Assembly: GCA_944989445.1 (NCBI GenBank) | Contig: CALYLW010000039.1 | Span: forward strand, 1,179,001 to 1,243,000 | DNA length: 64,000 nucleotides | Origin: Ampullaceana balthica | Lineage: Eukaryota; Mollusca; Gastropoda; Lymnaeidae | Reading direction: 5' to 3' | Shown here: positions 49,201 through 59,574 of the stretch, one piece after another | Layout of the letters: every line of letters starts with the position of its first letter | Position numbering within the stretch: the stretch's first letter is position 1 | The notes under the pieces: model-generated | Told to the model about the DNA's origin: nothing | Databases searched by the model: none | Seen by the model: the letters and a program-made list of their open reading frames with translations, nothing else | Made by a program: the position numbers and the translations under genes

Positions 49201-52200
49201 CTCAATATACCTACATTTATATATTGACCCGTTTCTTTTATTAAATTTTGATGAAATCTGAAATTTCTATTAATAACTCTCCGCCATATTATGACCAACC
49301 CTATTACATAACTTCCAAGATACATTTTTCCATTCATTTACTAACTGCTATGTAATTATGATCATCAAAAATATTGCTAATTAGTGTATTAACCGTCAAA
49401 AATGACGGACGTTTTCAAAATAAATAATTTTCAGCTGAAATCAATTAATTTTGAAAAATTACACATCAGAATTAAAAGATAATGTAATCAGAAATAATCA
49501 GAAAATGTTGAGACAAAGAGATAAAAATTAAATATCTTTTCGGTATTGAATAATTTTATGCGGACGTTCGAAAAGAGTTATTTTTGGTGCTGTAATTTTG
49601 TCAAGGCTTTTTTTAAGCGGTGCGCAAATAGTGTTACATACATAGCAAATTATAAATATTAATTGTTTGAAATGATTAACAATTTTTAGAAATATATTTT
49701 ACATCTATTTATTCACAGGTGACATTGAGTCTAAATGAAATGGATAAAAGTTTGGGCGTTAACTCCAAAAACGACAATGCAACAATTGACTTTCTAGGGT
49801 CAGTTATTGATCTGAAGCAGTGCTTCTCAAAGTGGTGGTCTGCGGACCGGTGCCGGTACGTGGGCCATCTGCCGCCGGTCCACAGAAGTTATCAAAAATG
49901 GACAGAAAAAAATTGTCAGTGCAGGGAAAATAGTGGACCGGTCCCTGGTGCAATGGAAAAAATTCCTGCCCGTCCGCCATACTAAAAAGTTTGAGAAGCA
50001 CTGATCTAAAGGATATAAGTTAAATAGAATAAATTTAAAAGACCGTTAAAAATCAAATTTATCAAAAGTTAAATTTAAAGTTTAATAATGATTTTTTTGG
50101 GTAACACAATGTTCAGTTTTTAGAATTATATGTTATATATATAAAAAAGTGTTTTGTTGTTTTTTTTGTTGTTGTTTAATATTTGAATAATTTCCTGTAA
50201 TAATATCTTTGAAAGGTCAAACGTAAAGTTGAAAGAGATCCCTCCCCCCAATCTGCAAGATTTTGTCGTTTATGAGCAGACAACTGTTAACTATGATGAA
50301 CAGATAATTGATCGATCACAGCAAAAGGAAAGTATGGGCTCTAATCAGAAGGACATTGTTGCCATAGATGATATGGTAAATGTTATAGTTAATTTAACAA
50401 ACTATTTGACTGACGTTTATTTTACATAGGCCACGTTTACTTAATGTTCCACATTTGAATAGCGTCATGGTGTTTTGGGACTCTTTAAACTTTTCTTTAC
50501 TTTCTTTGGTCGGGTCTAAATGACCTGGTAAATAACCGGCCCTCCACATGTGTAGTACTATGATTCATTTTTAACATTAATTTCCCAGTGTTAAGTCTGT
50601 ACTTTTGACTGTAGAAGTGTTACCGAATAGAGTGGTCTATCTCTTTTGCCACTAACCTATACCGTTATTTCGTGGAGGATTTTCTACAAATATTTATTTG
50701 TGTGTGTTTGTGTGAGCGTGTGTGTGTATGTGTTGGTGGGCCCAGTACTATAATCCTGACTTCATTATTGTATGTGTTAGCTTCCATTCATAATAGTATC
50801 AATTTTCTTAGTGTTGTAAATTCGATGTTACAGAAACCATATCTGTCTTTTTAATAGACTTTCTCAATTTTTTTTAAGTGTGTCCCAGAATTGAACAGAA
50901 ATTCAACTGAAGAACTAAGACGGATCATTCGGAAGAATGCAACGGTTGCAGCTATATCTGAGAGGTATGGCATGTCTATAAATTAGGTACACAACTTGTC
51001 GGATTGGCTTAGATTTTCTGTTTGGTAACGGAAGGTTGGGGGGGGGTTAAGAGAAAGAAAAGTTATTTAATAATAAAATCAATTTGTTATAATTTCAAAT
51101 AATCTTTTTAAAGTAATTTTGTTTTTAAAATAACCCTTAACTGTATTGATTTATTTATATATTTTAATTGTTTTTTAAAGTGTGTGTGTGTGTGGGGGGG
51201 GGGAGACTGTGTTACGAAAGGCATCCTATTCTGTAACCTTTGGGATGATACTTGTGTGTAAATTTCCACCCGGGCTCTATAATGAAATAAAACAATTATT
51301 TTAGCAATTTGTTGCCCGATATACATAAAATTGTGGTACCTTTTTGGGTGACACCCCTCCTTTACGGCTATGTTATAAATGAGATGTATGTTTTAAGTAT
51401 GTATGTATGTTGAGTAACCTGGTCCATTTTACAAAGAATGCGTTTCCTAATACTTGGAATTAGCTCCACAATGTTTGAACTTATTTCTCCCAGAATATCA
51501 GAACAGCGGAAAGTAGAGGAAAATGACGTACAACTGAGAATGGAAAGTGACTACACTTCAACACAGTCTCCTCTGCTCTTAAATTTTACTCGTGAAGAAA
51601 TAATTGGTATCTTAAAGAAATTCCGGGAATGGTGGAGGGAAAACAAAAACTCCCTAGAGAATAGAAAAATCCCCACAAGGTTTTATAAATTTCTGAACAC
51701 GCTGACAATGCCACTGAATAAAATATTACATACTAATTATCGTAGAGCTCCTGGCATCGATAAAAAAGTTATAAATGTTATAAATAATTTCATTTGTGCA
51801 GCACAAAATCCCGATGTCAAAAAAATCTTTTTAGAGGATTTTGAAAATCCAGGTAGTTTATTTACTAAAGAAACTTGTAATTTAAGTGAAGAAGAAATGA
51901 ATAACAGTTTAATCGTTGTTATTGTCAATGCTACATTTAATTTGTCTCATGTGAGAGAAAAAAATGAAGTCTATCAACGTTACTTAGAACAAGGAAAACT
52001 TTTTGAAATTAGAGCAGTCGGCACTTTGGATAATGCAGCTGATATATTGGCGGCGATTTTAATGGAACAACTCGACGGGCATCTTGATATTGGGAAAGAA
52101 TTTCATAGTTGCTCCGGAGATAAATTCTTTAGGAATTATGAATTAGGTAACTTTTTCGGGAAGCGACGCGTCTTTGTGAGGCAATTTCCTCCAAAAATGG

Positions 52201-52778
52201 AATTCAGGCCTTCAGGTAATGTGACTCGTGAAAAGAAAAAACAGAACAAGAAGAGAAGTAATTTCTCTACTAATAGTCACGTAAACCATTTATCTGTTTT
52301 GCCAAGCGGTAATAATTCATCCAATGGTACCGTCCCTTGGGGCACGCAAACAGGTCAGATAATTAGTTTTGGACAAAGAAATAATGAGGTTTACCCCAAC
52401 CCTAAAAACAAAATAAGAAATAATGCCACCTTGTATTGCGTATACGTTGATGTCACAGAAACAAATTATGTCATAACATTTGAAGAGAAATATCACGAAG
52501 TAGTGAAAAAATTTATTAAAGAAGATATTAGAAAAAAAGGGCACTTTGCTAAGGTCTATGATTCTGAGGATAAAATCTTTAACTGTCCAATAAAATTTTA
52601 TTACTACCAAAACCAGATTTCAGCTTTAGTTATTCACATAATTACAGATTTGCAACGGGAATTAGTTTCACCTGAGATCGACATTCTATCATCCAACAAA
52701 AAATACTTCTCTGCTTTAGAGCAACAAATGTTTATTTTCCCAGGAAATTTGAGATTTCATGATCTTTATAGTAAATAA
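37085..52778 (+). CDS. CCCH zinc-finger gene with five tandem A-B-C exon modules
   Basis: Plus-strand gene not recognised as a whole. Order: CCCH exon (37085-37201), unit 1 (A 37748-37827, B 38037-38199, C 43751-43816), units 2-4 (A 44154, 45487, 46820; B 44500, 45833, 47168; C 45083, 46416, 47751), unit 5 (A 49719-49798, B 50216-50375, C 50879-50964) and a terminal exon (51437-52778). All junctions used are GT/AG. A is phase 0 to 2 and B phase 2 to 0, so A-B pairs stack in frame (80-81 residues each); B5-C5-terminal is also in frame. C1-C4 carry stops. If every A-B pair is used the protein is roughly 915 residues plus an unknown N-terminus. The CCCH finger suggests RNA binding, by family knowledge only. 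A possible poly-A signal (AATAAA) lies at 53041. The true splicing pattern is unknown. Confidence 0.75.
37748..38199 (+). CDS. Unit 1, exons A1 and B1
   Basis: A1 (37748-37827; acceptor TTCCCAG, donor GTCACT) encodes a segment with MNECFDLNSKNHNETIDIL. B1 (38037-38199; acceptor TCTCAAG, donor GTAAAT) encodes GIPPSDLNYVDICVEQTTDN and ends YNYMDDK. Both are diverged relatives of A and B in units 2-5, sharing NSKN-N-TID and EQTT-NYD-Q-ID. The intron between them is 209 bases. Confidence 0.78.
38200..38757 (+). other. Old part of the B1-C1 intron
   Basis: Sequence aligns with the intron after B5 (50376-50870), including CCAGTGTTAAGTCTGTACT and AGAGTGGTCTATCTCTTTTG, plus a GT-rich run. This shows that units 1 and 5 share a longer ancestral intron than units 2-4, which have a deletion here. 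Confidence 0.75.
38800..39890. repeat. Degenerate GATCCCATT minisatellite split by a repeat
   Basis: Irregular repeats around GGGATCC, AATCCCATTC and GATCCCAT occur at 38808-38900 and 39415-39880. They are separated by a subfamily B dispersed repeat (about 38905-39410) with head GACTATAAATCCTTTATG, core GATCTGAAATTTTGATACAT and tail TTAATATAAAGGATTTTA. The two minisatellite parts are the broken halves of one array. Confidence 0.75.
39890..41279. other. AT-rich, no gene seen
   Basis: It contains loosely repeated stretches (for example AAAATTTGTCC at several sites) but no coding frame. Confidence 0.4.
41280..42231 (+). pseudogene. LINE reverse-transcriptase fragment with frameshift and stop
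   Basis: The first frame (41280-41615) encodes GVKQGFLLSPLMFLLVLDWV and LEFADDLTILSH, with the palm ADD motif. A frameshift near 41540 and a TAA at 41641-41643 break it. The second frame (41653-42231) encodes VLLYGSQTWRTTE, RWIGHTLRKD, GKRQRGRPKRTWRRS and GRVEWRALTVALCSTRN, the C-terminus typical of RTE-like elements. It ends with a short GAT repeat. It is 5'-truncated and inactive. Confidence 0.9.
42232..43019. other. No gene seen
   Basis: AT-rich remainder of the composite insertion. Confidence 0.35.
43020..43327 (+). mobile_element. Helitron-type fragment with 3' end
   Basis: It shares the family signature (AACAAGGACAAGTTAGTTGG, then GGCGCCGTAGGCGCC) with 9.9, 12.9, 14.8 and 61.5 kb. It ends with an imperfect CCGTCATTTTTGATGG hairpin, CTAG (43324-43327) and T, directly before a TA microsatellite. 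Confidence 0.7.
43751..43816 (+). CDS. Unit 1, exon C1 with stop
   Basis: The acceptor is TTTATTTTAG. It encodes CDPETKKQRQMIGKIKKDKL, F, then TAA. In phase it could follow B1 and end a short isoform, though B1 is 5.5 kb away because of the insertion. Confidence 0.55.
   Translation, partial: CDPETKKQRQMIGKIKKDKLF
43931..47949 (+). repeat. Three 1333-bp tandem units, nearly identical
   Basis: Units start at 43931, 45264 and 46597; the third is 1335 bp because of a GT expansion in a GTGTGTG run at 47049-47057. A scan by eye finds essentially no other differences within the units. Each spans exons A, B and C with introns. A partial fourth start is seen at 47932, diverging after CACATG near 47950. 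Confidence 0.93.
44154..47807 (+). CDS. Units 2-4: A2-B2-C2, A3-B3-C3, A4-B4-C4
   Basis: Exons A (44154-44233, 45487-45566, 46820-46899; acceptor TTCACAG, donor GTCAGT) encode ATLSLNEMDKSLGVNSKNDN then ATIDFLG. Exons B (44500-44659, 45833-45992, 47168-47327; acceptor TTTGAAAG, donor GTAAAT) encode LKDIPAPNLQGFVVYEQTTV, then NYDEQIIDRSRQKES and IIPIDDK. Exons C (45083-45139, 46416-46472, 47751-47807) encode CPQETEKQRQIIGKIIKR, then TAA. A and B keep a perfect frame; the domains are unknown to me. A poly-T/GTT tract precedes each B. Confidence 0.75.
48022..48968 (+). mobile_element. Helitron with minisatellite and captured LINE tail
   Basis: The 5' end is TCTATAATAATAAATGGC preceded by A (48021). 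The 3' end is a perfect hairpin CCCGTCC-TT-GGACGGG, eight bases, then CTAG (48965-48968) followed by T. Inside: a family block shared with the Helitron at 54331-57292 (GCGGACGTTCAAA and GTTATTTTTGGTG), a ~36-bp minisatellite with about six units (48335-48560, unit near GGTCTCTGGACAGACCGCGG) and a LINE C-terminus. It is absent from units 2-4, which serve as the empty site. Confidence 0.85.
48564..48940 (+). pseudogene. LINE C-terminal zinc-finger fragment captured by Helitron
   Basis: It encodes SWEAAASNRAHWHSTIWNGA, VCEANRQQAAKLKCQARKER and CPTCGRLFCAKIGFI; a one-base frameshift then leads to SHQRTHVAAQQK and a stop. C-x2-C followed by H-x3-H gives the C2H2-like finger found at the end of many LINE proteins. 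Confidence 0.85.
48971..49304. mobile_element. MITE with TA duplication at the Helitron edge
   Basis: The terminal inverted repeats are ATAGGGTTGATCAT and the complement of ATAGGGTTGGTCAT, flanked by TA (48969-48970 and 49305-49306), fitting Tc1/mariner-type insertion. It lies immediately next to the Helitron's 3' end. Confidence 0.8.
49381..49668. mobile_element. Helitron-derived insertion upstream of A5
   Basis: A minus-strand Helitron 3' end is seen at the left: hairpin CCGTCA-TTTT-TGACGG, eight bases, CTAA (49384-49381) and T. A plus-strand family block (GCGGACGTTCGAAAAGAG) lies at 49560. The mixed orientation suggests two fragments. Units 2-4 lack it. Confidence 0.6.
49719..50375 (+). 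CDS. Unit 5, exons A5 and B5
   Basis: A5 (49719-49798) encodes VTLSLNEMDKSLGVNSKNDN then ATIDFLG. B5 (50216-50375) encodes LKEIPPPNLQDFVVYEQTTV, NYDEQIIDRSQQKES and IVAIDDM. It is closer to units 2-4 than unit 1 is. Acceptors and phases are the same as in the other units. The intron between them holds a 186-bp MITE. Confidence 0.8.
49818..50003. mobile_element. 186-bp hAT MITE in the A5-B5 intron
   Basis: The ends are CAGTGCTTCTCAAA and the complement of CAGTGCTTCTCAAA, flanked by ATCTGAAG (49810-49817) and ATCTAAAG (50004-50011). Units 2-4 have a single ATCTAAAG at the same place, so the empty site is known from the window itself. Confidence 0.93.
50879..50964 (+). CDS. Unit 5, exon C5 (no stop)
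   Basis: The acceptor is TTTTTTAAG and the donor GTATGG; phase 0 to phase 2. It encodes CVPELNRNSTEELRRIIRKN then ATVAAISE. It is related to C1-C4 (STEELRRIIRK against ETEKQRQIIGK) but keeps a donor, so it alone connects to the terminal exon. Confidence 0.75.
51437..52778 (+). CDS. Terminal exon, 446-residue region of unknown function
   Basis: The acceptor TTTACAAAG joins C5 to complete an arginine codon, then the frame is open to TAA at 52776. It is the longest non-repeat open frame in the window. Visible features: KKFREWWRENKNS near residues 60-72; a possibly helical stretch with NLSEEEMNNSLIVVIVNATF (about 150-169); a basic patch EKKKQNKKRS (about 268-278) before an Asn/Ser-rich linker; and a C-terminal part with LYCVYVDVTETNYVITFEEK. 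I recognise no domain. It could be an ordinary fast-evolving lineage-specific region. Confidence 0.8.
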
Positions 52779-53040
52779 CATTTTTTTATCACAATATTTT
52801 GGAAGTAGGATTATTTCTGGAAAAAAAATGCTATTTAAGAAAAAGTAATAATATATTTTAAACTTCTATTATATAATATTTAAGACAAGTCGCGTTTTTT
52901 ATTAGTATATTTTTTATTGACATGTAAGATAGAAATATTTATATTGGTTTGTTTAAATGATTAAAATCTTGTTGAGATGATCTTATTTTGCTTGATTTTC
53001 CTTAAACGTTTTAACTCTTGCCAATTTCTCATTGTACTTT

Positions 53041-53046
53041 AATAAA
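53041..53046 (+). terminator. Possible poly-A signal
   Basis: AATAAA about 260 bases after the stop codon of the terminal exon. Such hexamers are common in AT-rich DNA. Confidence 0.35.
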
Positions 53047-54330
53047 TACATTGCTTCAAAATTAAAGGCCCATTACAATGTTAAAAAAGTTGTACATTGA
53101 TTAGAGCTGGTACTGATTAAAAAATGTTTGCTCGATAAATTGGTGGACAAATTAATCTATTAATATATTAATTTCGATTAATTATATCTTTATAATGTAT
53201 ATAAAGATCCCCTTAAATTGCGATTCATTATTTCACGAAATTGGTTAAGTCGCGGTAATTCCATTGCTCCCAAATTTTGTGACGTAACACAGTAAATTCG
53301 TTCTGCTAATCAAGAAATAAGGAAGAAAAACATTTGAGGGAAAAAGTATATAAATACCAAAAAGTATAAATTATTAATAAATTGTAAAAAAAATATTAGA
53401 AATATTTTCTTCAATTGTAATCGATTTTTAATCAATCAAATTGATTTTAAACTATTTCAAAAATTTAACGATTAAGCGATTAATTAACCGTTAATTTCCG
53501 CAGCACTAAAAAAATATTCTTATAATAAATTTGTGAAAATATGAGATTGATTTTTTTCTCACACAATGATTTTATTGTAAATTTTAAGATTGATAAATTA
53601 AATTATTTTTTTCGTAACTTCGGTTTTAGTTTATTTTTTAGTTTATACAACAACAAAAAATAATACCGCAACACTCTTTTTTCCAGAATAAAGTTTGAAC
53701 TCTAAATGATTTTTTTTTGGTCTTTTTTATTTACTGTATTAATAATTTGTAAGTTAACATTCAAGTCAATTGTCTGTGTAACAACTACTTAACTGTGCAT
53801 TCCTTACATTCACAGTTTTTTTGTGGTGACCGGTTGTCATGGCAACATCCATGCATTATACAAACACATTTAATTAAAATGTCTAAGATTCAGAGAGTAA
53901 CTGAACAATGTATTAAACCACATTTTTGGGTCAACAAAATAGTGAGAGAGGAGGGGGGTAAACTTTCAATGTATCCAGAAAAAAAACTGGGGAGGGGAAG
54001 GAGAGATTTTATTATCAAACATTACTTCTCATGATTATAGCCTTAAATTATCTTAAATTATCTTTTTTAATTATATAAAATAGAATTAAATTCGTGGTTC
54101 GATCTGGCCTAAAATCAGATACCAATTCTCTCTGCTGAACATAAATTAATGCATGCTTATTAGATTATGGCATACAAAAAGCACGGAAGATTCAAACGAG
54201 GGTTTAAATCACTATTTAAAACGAGACTACCCAAGAAACTGGGGTTATCTCGAGCACAGAAACCAATCACGGGAACTGGGGATAACTTGATTGCCTACAT
54301 AAAAATAATATATTCCTTATATATGTTATA
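53047..54330. other. Intergenic, no gene seen
   Basis: AT-rich. A stretch at about 53105-53506 has weakly matching ends (TAGAGCTGG and GCAGCACTA) that might be an old hAT element, but the flanks do not match. Confidence 0.35.
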
Positions 54331-57292
54331 CTAGAAATATACCCGCAGTTAGTAGCGGGAGTGTGCTGACCCTTTATCCCAGTATTAGTTGCTGGTTATT
54401 ACAATTTTTATTTGCCAAGTTAAATTTCAGATTCATCTATTAGTTAAAATCTCATGGGAAACAAAGATATGCCATTTTACCGCATACGTTGTTTTTAATT
54501 AATGCAGTGCCTTTTAACATTACCATACTATTTAAAAGATATGAGTTATAAAATAATGAATCTTGACGACCATAATAACCAAATTTACTATTTCATTCCC
54601 ACTTGTACAAAATAAACATAACTGTTAGGTTTTCCGAAAGAGCTCTACCATTCTCTTCACTCAAAAATTTAATATATAATTACGAAACTGCATCGTATCA
54701 CAATTGTAAATAATATAATATTTGTAACCGCGTCTATGAGATAAAGAACATATGGCGCTATCCCTTAAAAAGGCAAAAGCTACAAAACTCATAGCGCAAA
54801 TAAACAAAATTATAAATGCACTTTCTAAAATCCTTTTTAAAAAAACAAACAAAAGCAGTCGCATTAAAATGATATAAAAAAATGTGCACACCATATTTAG
54901 ACAATAAAATATTATAGAAAGCTGACCGCATAAAATAAAGTCTTGTTATAAAGTAAATGTACTGGACCAAAATAACTCTTCCTTTTGACGTATTCATAGT
55001 CGTTTTAACAGGGAAATAATATTTAACATTTTTATGTCTCTATATTTTACGATTTATATTTACGGTTTTTATACAATGTGTATAATTTCAAAAACGGAAT
55101 CTTTTTTTTTGTTTCCTATTTCTGATAAGGCAACATATTTTGTAAAATTATATTCAATGCACACACACACACCAGATTTTCTATCTGAATAAAAAAAATG
55201 GAGAAAAAAAAATTCAATCGTCTGTTAATAAGCGCATCTGAAAAATGATTAAAGAGCAATTTTAGAAATCGCCTATGCTATTCCGACTACAAAGGAATTA
55301 ACATAACATGTTCAATTCGCAATTCATATTAATTAAGCGTTTTCAAGATATCTTCATTAAATTTAGTCAATTTCTGTTAATACGTTCGGTAGCGAAAGTT
55401 TATAATATATAGTGTATATAAAGCTTATGTAAACTGTTTAAAATAGTAAGTTTATTTGACATAGGCGATCACTTTCCACATAAAATAAACTCGCTACATC
55501 TATAGTTTTTAATTAAATGTCAAGTTATGAATTAAATTGTTTTAAAAATCGCAATTTCATTTACACGTGTAAAATATTAATACAATGCATCGTGAAAAAA
55601 ATGAAATAAAATAATTTAAACGCATATGTAATATATTACGCTCAGTTGATGTTTGTATGTTTGTTTGCTTGCATCCATTTAAAAAAAAGGCCACTGCTTT
55701 GTTGACATTTTTCCCAAAAGATCTCTGCCACTGTCGTCACTAAAAAAGCTCTTATATATTTACGACACTGCATCGTAACACAATTGTAATTAATACAATA
55801 TTTGCAAAAGCGTCTATGAGATAAAGATAATATGGGACTACCCCCTTCAAATGCAAAATCTACTTAACCTATAGCACCAATAAATTAAATAATTAATGTT
55901 ATATGTGAAATGTACATTCTAAAATACTTGAAAGAAACTAAAGCAGTCGTTTTAAAAAAGAATTCAAGAAAATGTGCGCACCGTATTTAGACAATAATAA
56001 TAAATTGTTATAGAAATATTCTGGCTTAATAAAAAGTCTGGTCATAACAACTGGATCAAAAATAACTCTACTTTTGTAATATATTTATAGTTATTATAAC
56101 ATGGAAATAATATTTGAATCGTTATATATTTGTGTCTACATTTACGATTTAAATTTACGGCTTTTTGCAATTGGTATATCATAAAGGAATGAAATTAATT
56201 TTTGAGTCACTTTCATTGCCCAACAACAGATTTTGTTTCTAAAAAATAAAGAAATTAGGCTAAATTCCTAGTTTAAAAAAAACAAACAAAACAAATCAGA
56301 TTTATGTTTAAAAAAGCATGTTAAACCATGACAATAAATGATTTTTAAAATGGCCTATGTTAATCCAACTACAAAGGAATGAACATAACATATTCTATTC
56401 GCTATTCAAAATAATTAAGCGTTTTCAGGATCACTTTATTTAGTTTAATCTGGTTATGTTAATAGGTCCGGTAGCCTAAGTTTAAATAGTATAAGTGTAT
56501 AGATTATGTAAAAGACAATAGCTTATGTAAAAGACAAACAAAATATGAATGTTATATTAATAGGACAACTTTAAATTTAAGATACGTACACGAAAATGTG
56601 CGCACATTAATCAGGTGATAAAAGATTTTAGAACGCGCGCCGCTAAAAATGAAGTCTTGAAAAAAATACTGACACAATTATTACATAAATACGTTTTTAT
56701 TAAATGTAGAGTTATGGAACAGAAAATAATTAAAACAAATTCGCAATTAAATTTATAGGTGTAAACAATTAAACCTAATGCATCGTGTGACAGCTGTGAT
56801 TAAAGATGTTTACGTGTCTATAATATAATATAGAAAGTACCAGTAAAGAAAATGACAATTCTTTGTACTGTACAGCTCAAATTAAGAAGCGTACACGAAA
56901 ATGTGTTCACAGTAATTAGACAATATAATATTTTTTGAATGCGCACAGCTGAAAATACAGTATTGGGGGAAAAAAACTTCACCAAAAATAACCCGCTTTG
57001 AACGAAATTTGAACGTCCGCGTATAAAGTTGTTAAATATAGAAATGAGGTTAAATTTTTCATTCTTTGTCTCTGCATTTTCAGATTATTTAATTTACGGC
57101 ATTCGGGCAAAAGGGACAATTACAAAAACTAACTTAAAACCCATCTTCAGGGTAAAAGGAACCATCCTGCCAAATTTGGTCCCCGTCCGTCATTTCATTT
57201 TTCCGTGGCTGTGTAACAGAAAGTCGAAACGTGAAACATACAAACATACATTAGACAAAGATACAAACACCAACTGAACTTTATATATTAGA
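54331..57292 (-). mobile_element. Non-autonomous Helitron, 2962 bp
   Basis: The 5' end on the minus strand is TCTAATATATAAAGTTC (57292 down), preceded by A. The 3' end is a hairpin CCCGC-loop-GCGGG (about 54359-54342), then TATATTT and CTAG (54334-54331) followed by T. So it sits between A and T, as Helitrons do. Near the 5' end it has the family block TACGCGGACGTTCAAA. The interior contains two diverged direct repeats about 1.08 kb apart (54645 and 55725, sharing GCGTCTATGAGATAAAGA). No helicase frame is present. Confidence 0.82.
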
Positions 57293-57554
57293 TTCCATAT
57301 AGTGTCCACCCGAAAACCATGTTTCCCCCCGCAAGCGCTTAAGACTTTATTCCCCGTATTAACGATCTTGACCAGTTTTGACATTTATACCCATCATGTG
57401 ACACATTAAAATATACATGATCCCGTTTCAGAATTGTATTATTGGAGGAACTCTGTTGCCTCTTAGATACCATCTTAATATTAACTTAATTCTTAACTAA
57501 ATGAATGTTGTTTTATTTATTTTATTTATTACATATTTCTACTTTTTCAAAATC
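57293..57554. other. No gene seen
   Basis: Short unique stretch between two repeats. Confidence 0.35.
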
Positions 57555-58045
57555 ATATATTAACTCGCCGTGTCTGGTTGATTGTTTGTCGAAAAAACTT
57601 TGGATCGATTTTAACCCACTTCCTCGTAAGCTAGGGAGCTAAAATTTTGCAGACAGACTCGTGTCCGTGATAAAAATGATGTTTCAAAATTTTAGATCGA
57701 TCGCATATACTGTAATTAAATTAATGCATTTTTTAGATTATCTCTATGCATCATGTTAATTTTTTAGATAGTGTCGCGGTGCATATTATATTGAACGACC
57801 TTTTTAATACTATCCTGTTGCGCGATTCGGTGTTTATTATATTGACGATACTTTTAAAAATATATTCCCAATAGGTGCGCATTATATTAAACATGAATTT
57901 TTTGTTTTACAAGACATAACTGAATTTTTTTAATTTTTGGATTGTCTTGAGCTGCGTATTATAATGAACATTCTTTTAGTTATGTCTCGTATATAAAGGA
58001 TTTATATTTAAAAAAAAACTTGTTTTTTTACGAGGTTTTTTTATT
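57555..58045 (-). repeat. Dispersed repeat, subfamily B copy
   Basis: Minus-strand copy. Its tail side starts near 57555 (ATATTAACTCGCC), the core is near 57700 and the head near 57985 (ATATAAAGGATTTAT on plus). The TATAATNCGCACC motif recurs between as GGTGCATATTATATT and related forms. Confidence 0.8.
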
Positions 58046-59574
58046 TTCGATATAGTATAGTGCATTTTAATACATAATTTATATTTTAATTTTCCTATTT
58101 TTAAGCACAATCAATGGAACAGAAGATAATAAATCGTGAAAAGCCAGTACATTAAAGATATATTGGGTTGAAATGAAGTACAATATGTCTAAAATTCAAC
58201 AACTTATTAGAAATTTTAAGAATCTTTTTATAAAAAAAGTTTTATACAAAAAATATGTTATAAGTATGTCAAGAGTTTTAACAAAATAAAACAAGAAAAC
58301 CACATTATTGATGACAAACATTCTCAAGTCAAACTTTGTTACATCTCATATGTGTAATTCTGTTAACAGTTTTATTCAGGTGCATGATTTGCCAGCCTTT
58401 ATCAAATTCGTGCTTGACCTATCGGCCAATATCAACAGTTCATTTGCACTTATTTATTTAACTTTTACTGTTAAAATTAGTTTATCGCCTTCAAGCCTGT
58501 GTAGATTTTTTTTTGTATTTGACAAACAATTTCAGTTATAAACGATGGTCAATGTTACATAAACGCAAGTTAGTAAATAATCACAATGCACAATAACTAA
58601 ATTTTCTCCTGTTACCTACATTATTTGTCCAATAATAAATATTTTCAAGTTTATCATTTATTTCAAAATAGGTGAGAGTCAGGAGAAATGGACCAACCGC
58701 TTCTCCCGTATATTTGAATCTAATGGAACAGAACGTTTTGAAACTAAATGAATGCAAACTTTCATTCGTTTCAATGTTTTGTTTTTCTAATAGAGTATAC
58801 CCTTACCTAATCGCAGGTCACCATTAGTCTTACTGCATGCACGGGGATTTCGCTATCAATTTTTTAAAATAAGTTTGGCTATTTCGGGAATTCCTTGGAA
58901 CAACTTTTTTTTAGTGGAAAAAACGCTCACGTTTACACTAACTGATAAATAATTTTAAAATAACAACTTCATTTGATTAAAAAATTTAAAAATTATAAAA
59001 GAGAGATGCCACAGTATAAATCAATTTAAAATTGCAATGTCAGTTATGCGATTCATTTCTCAACTAAACACATATTCTGTAAGCTTTAGATTAGTTAATT
59101 ACTCTCTAAACAGTTGTATAGCACCTGTTCATCCTGCTCCATCTGCTGGGCAGTGCCATACAACATTGTCTGAATGTTGGACTCACTCGCCTCCCCAACC
59201 TCCCCGACTTTTTCTAACACGCCGTTTCTCCCTCCAGCTGATTGACGCGACTGCAGACGACGTGACTTCACAAGCATCTTAAAACTGCTTCAATAATTCG
59301 CGGATTTTCGGGGTTCGTGGAAGGGATGGAACGATGGAATCTTTTATTTCTCAAATACTTTAAATTTCTCATTAGGACGAGTATTAAAGTTGAGAATATT
59401 CTTTCTTCCCATTCTTTTTTGTCACGGTATCATGATGTGAAAAGTCACAGGTTCTCCTTTGAAATTATATCATTCTTCACACACCAACCTATCCATGTTT
59501 ACGTCATTTCTAATTTTTATGACCATGCGTTAAAGAATTTGTCATTGTGCCAATTAAAATGGTTTTATTTTTAC
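58046..59574. other. Intergenic, no gene supported
   Basis: AT-rich with a slightly GC-richer patch at 59120-59270. Open frames of 60-80 codons lack domains and splice support. Confidence 0.4.

Noticed and set aside
53105..53506. Old hAT element
   Set aside because: The ends match only weakly and the 8-bp flanks differ.
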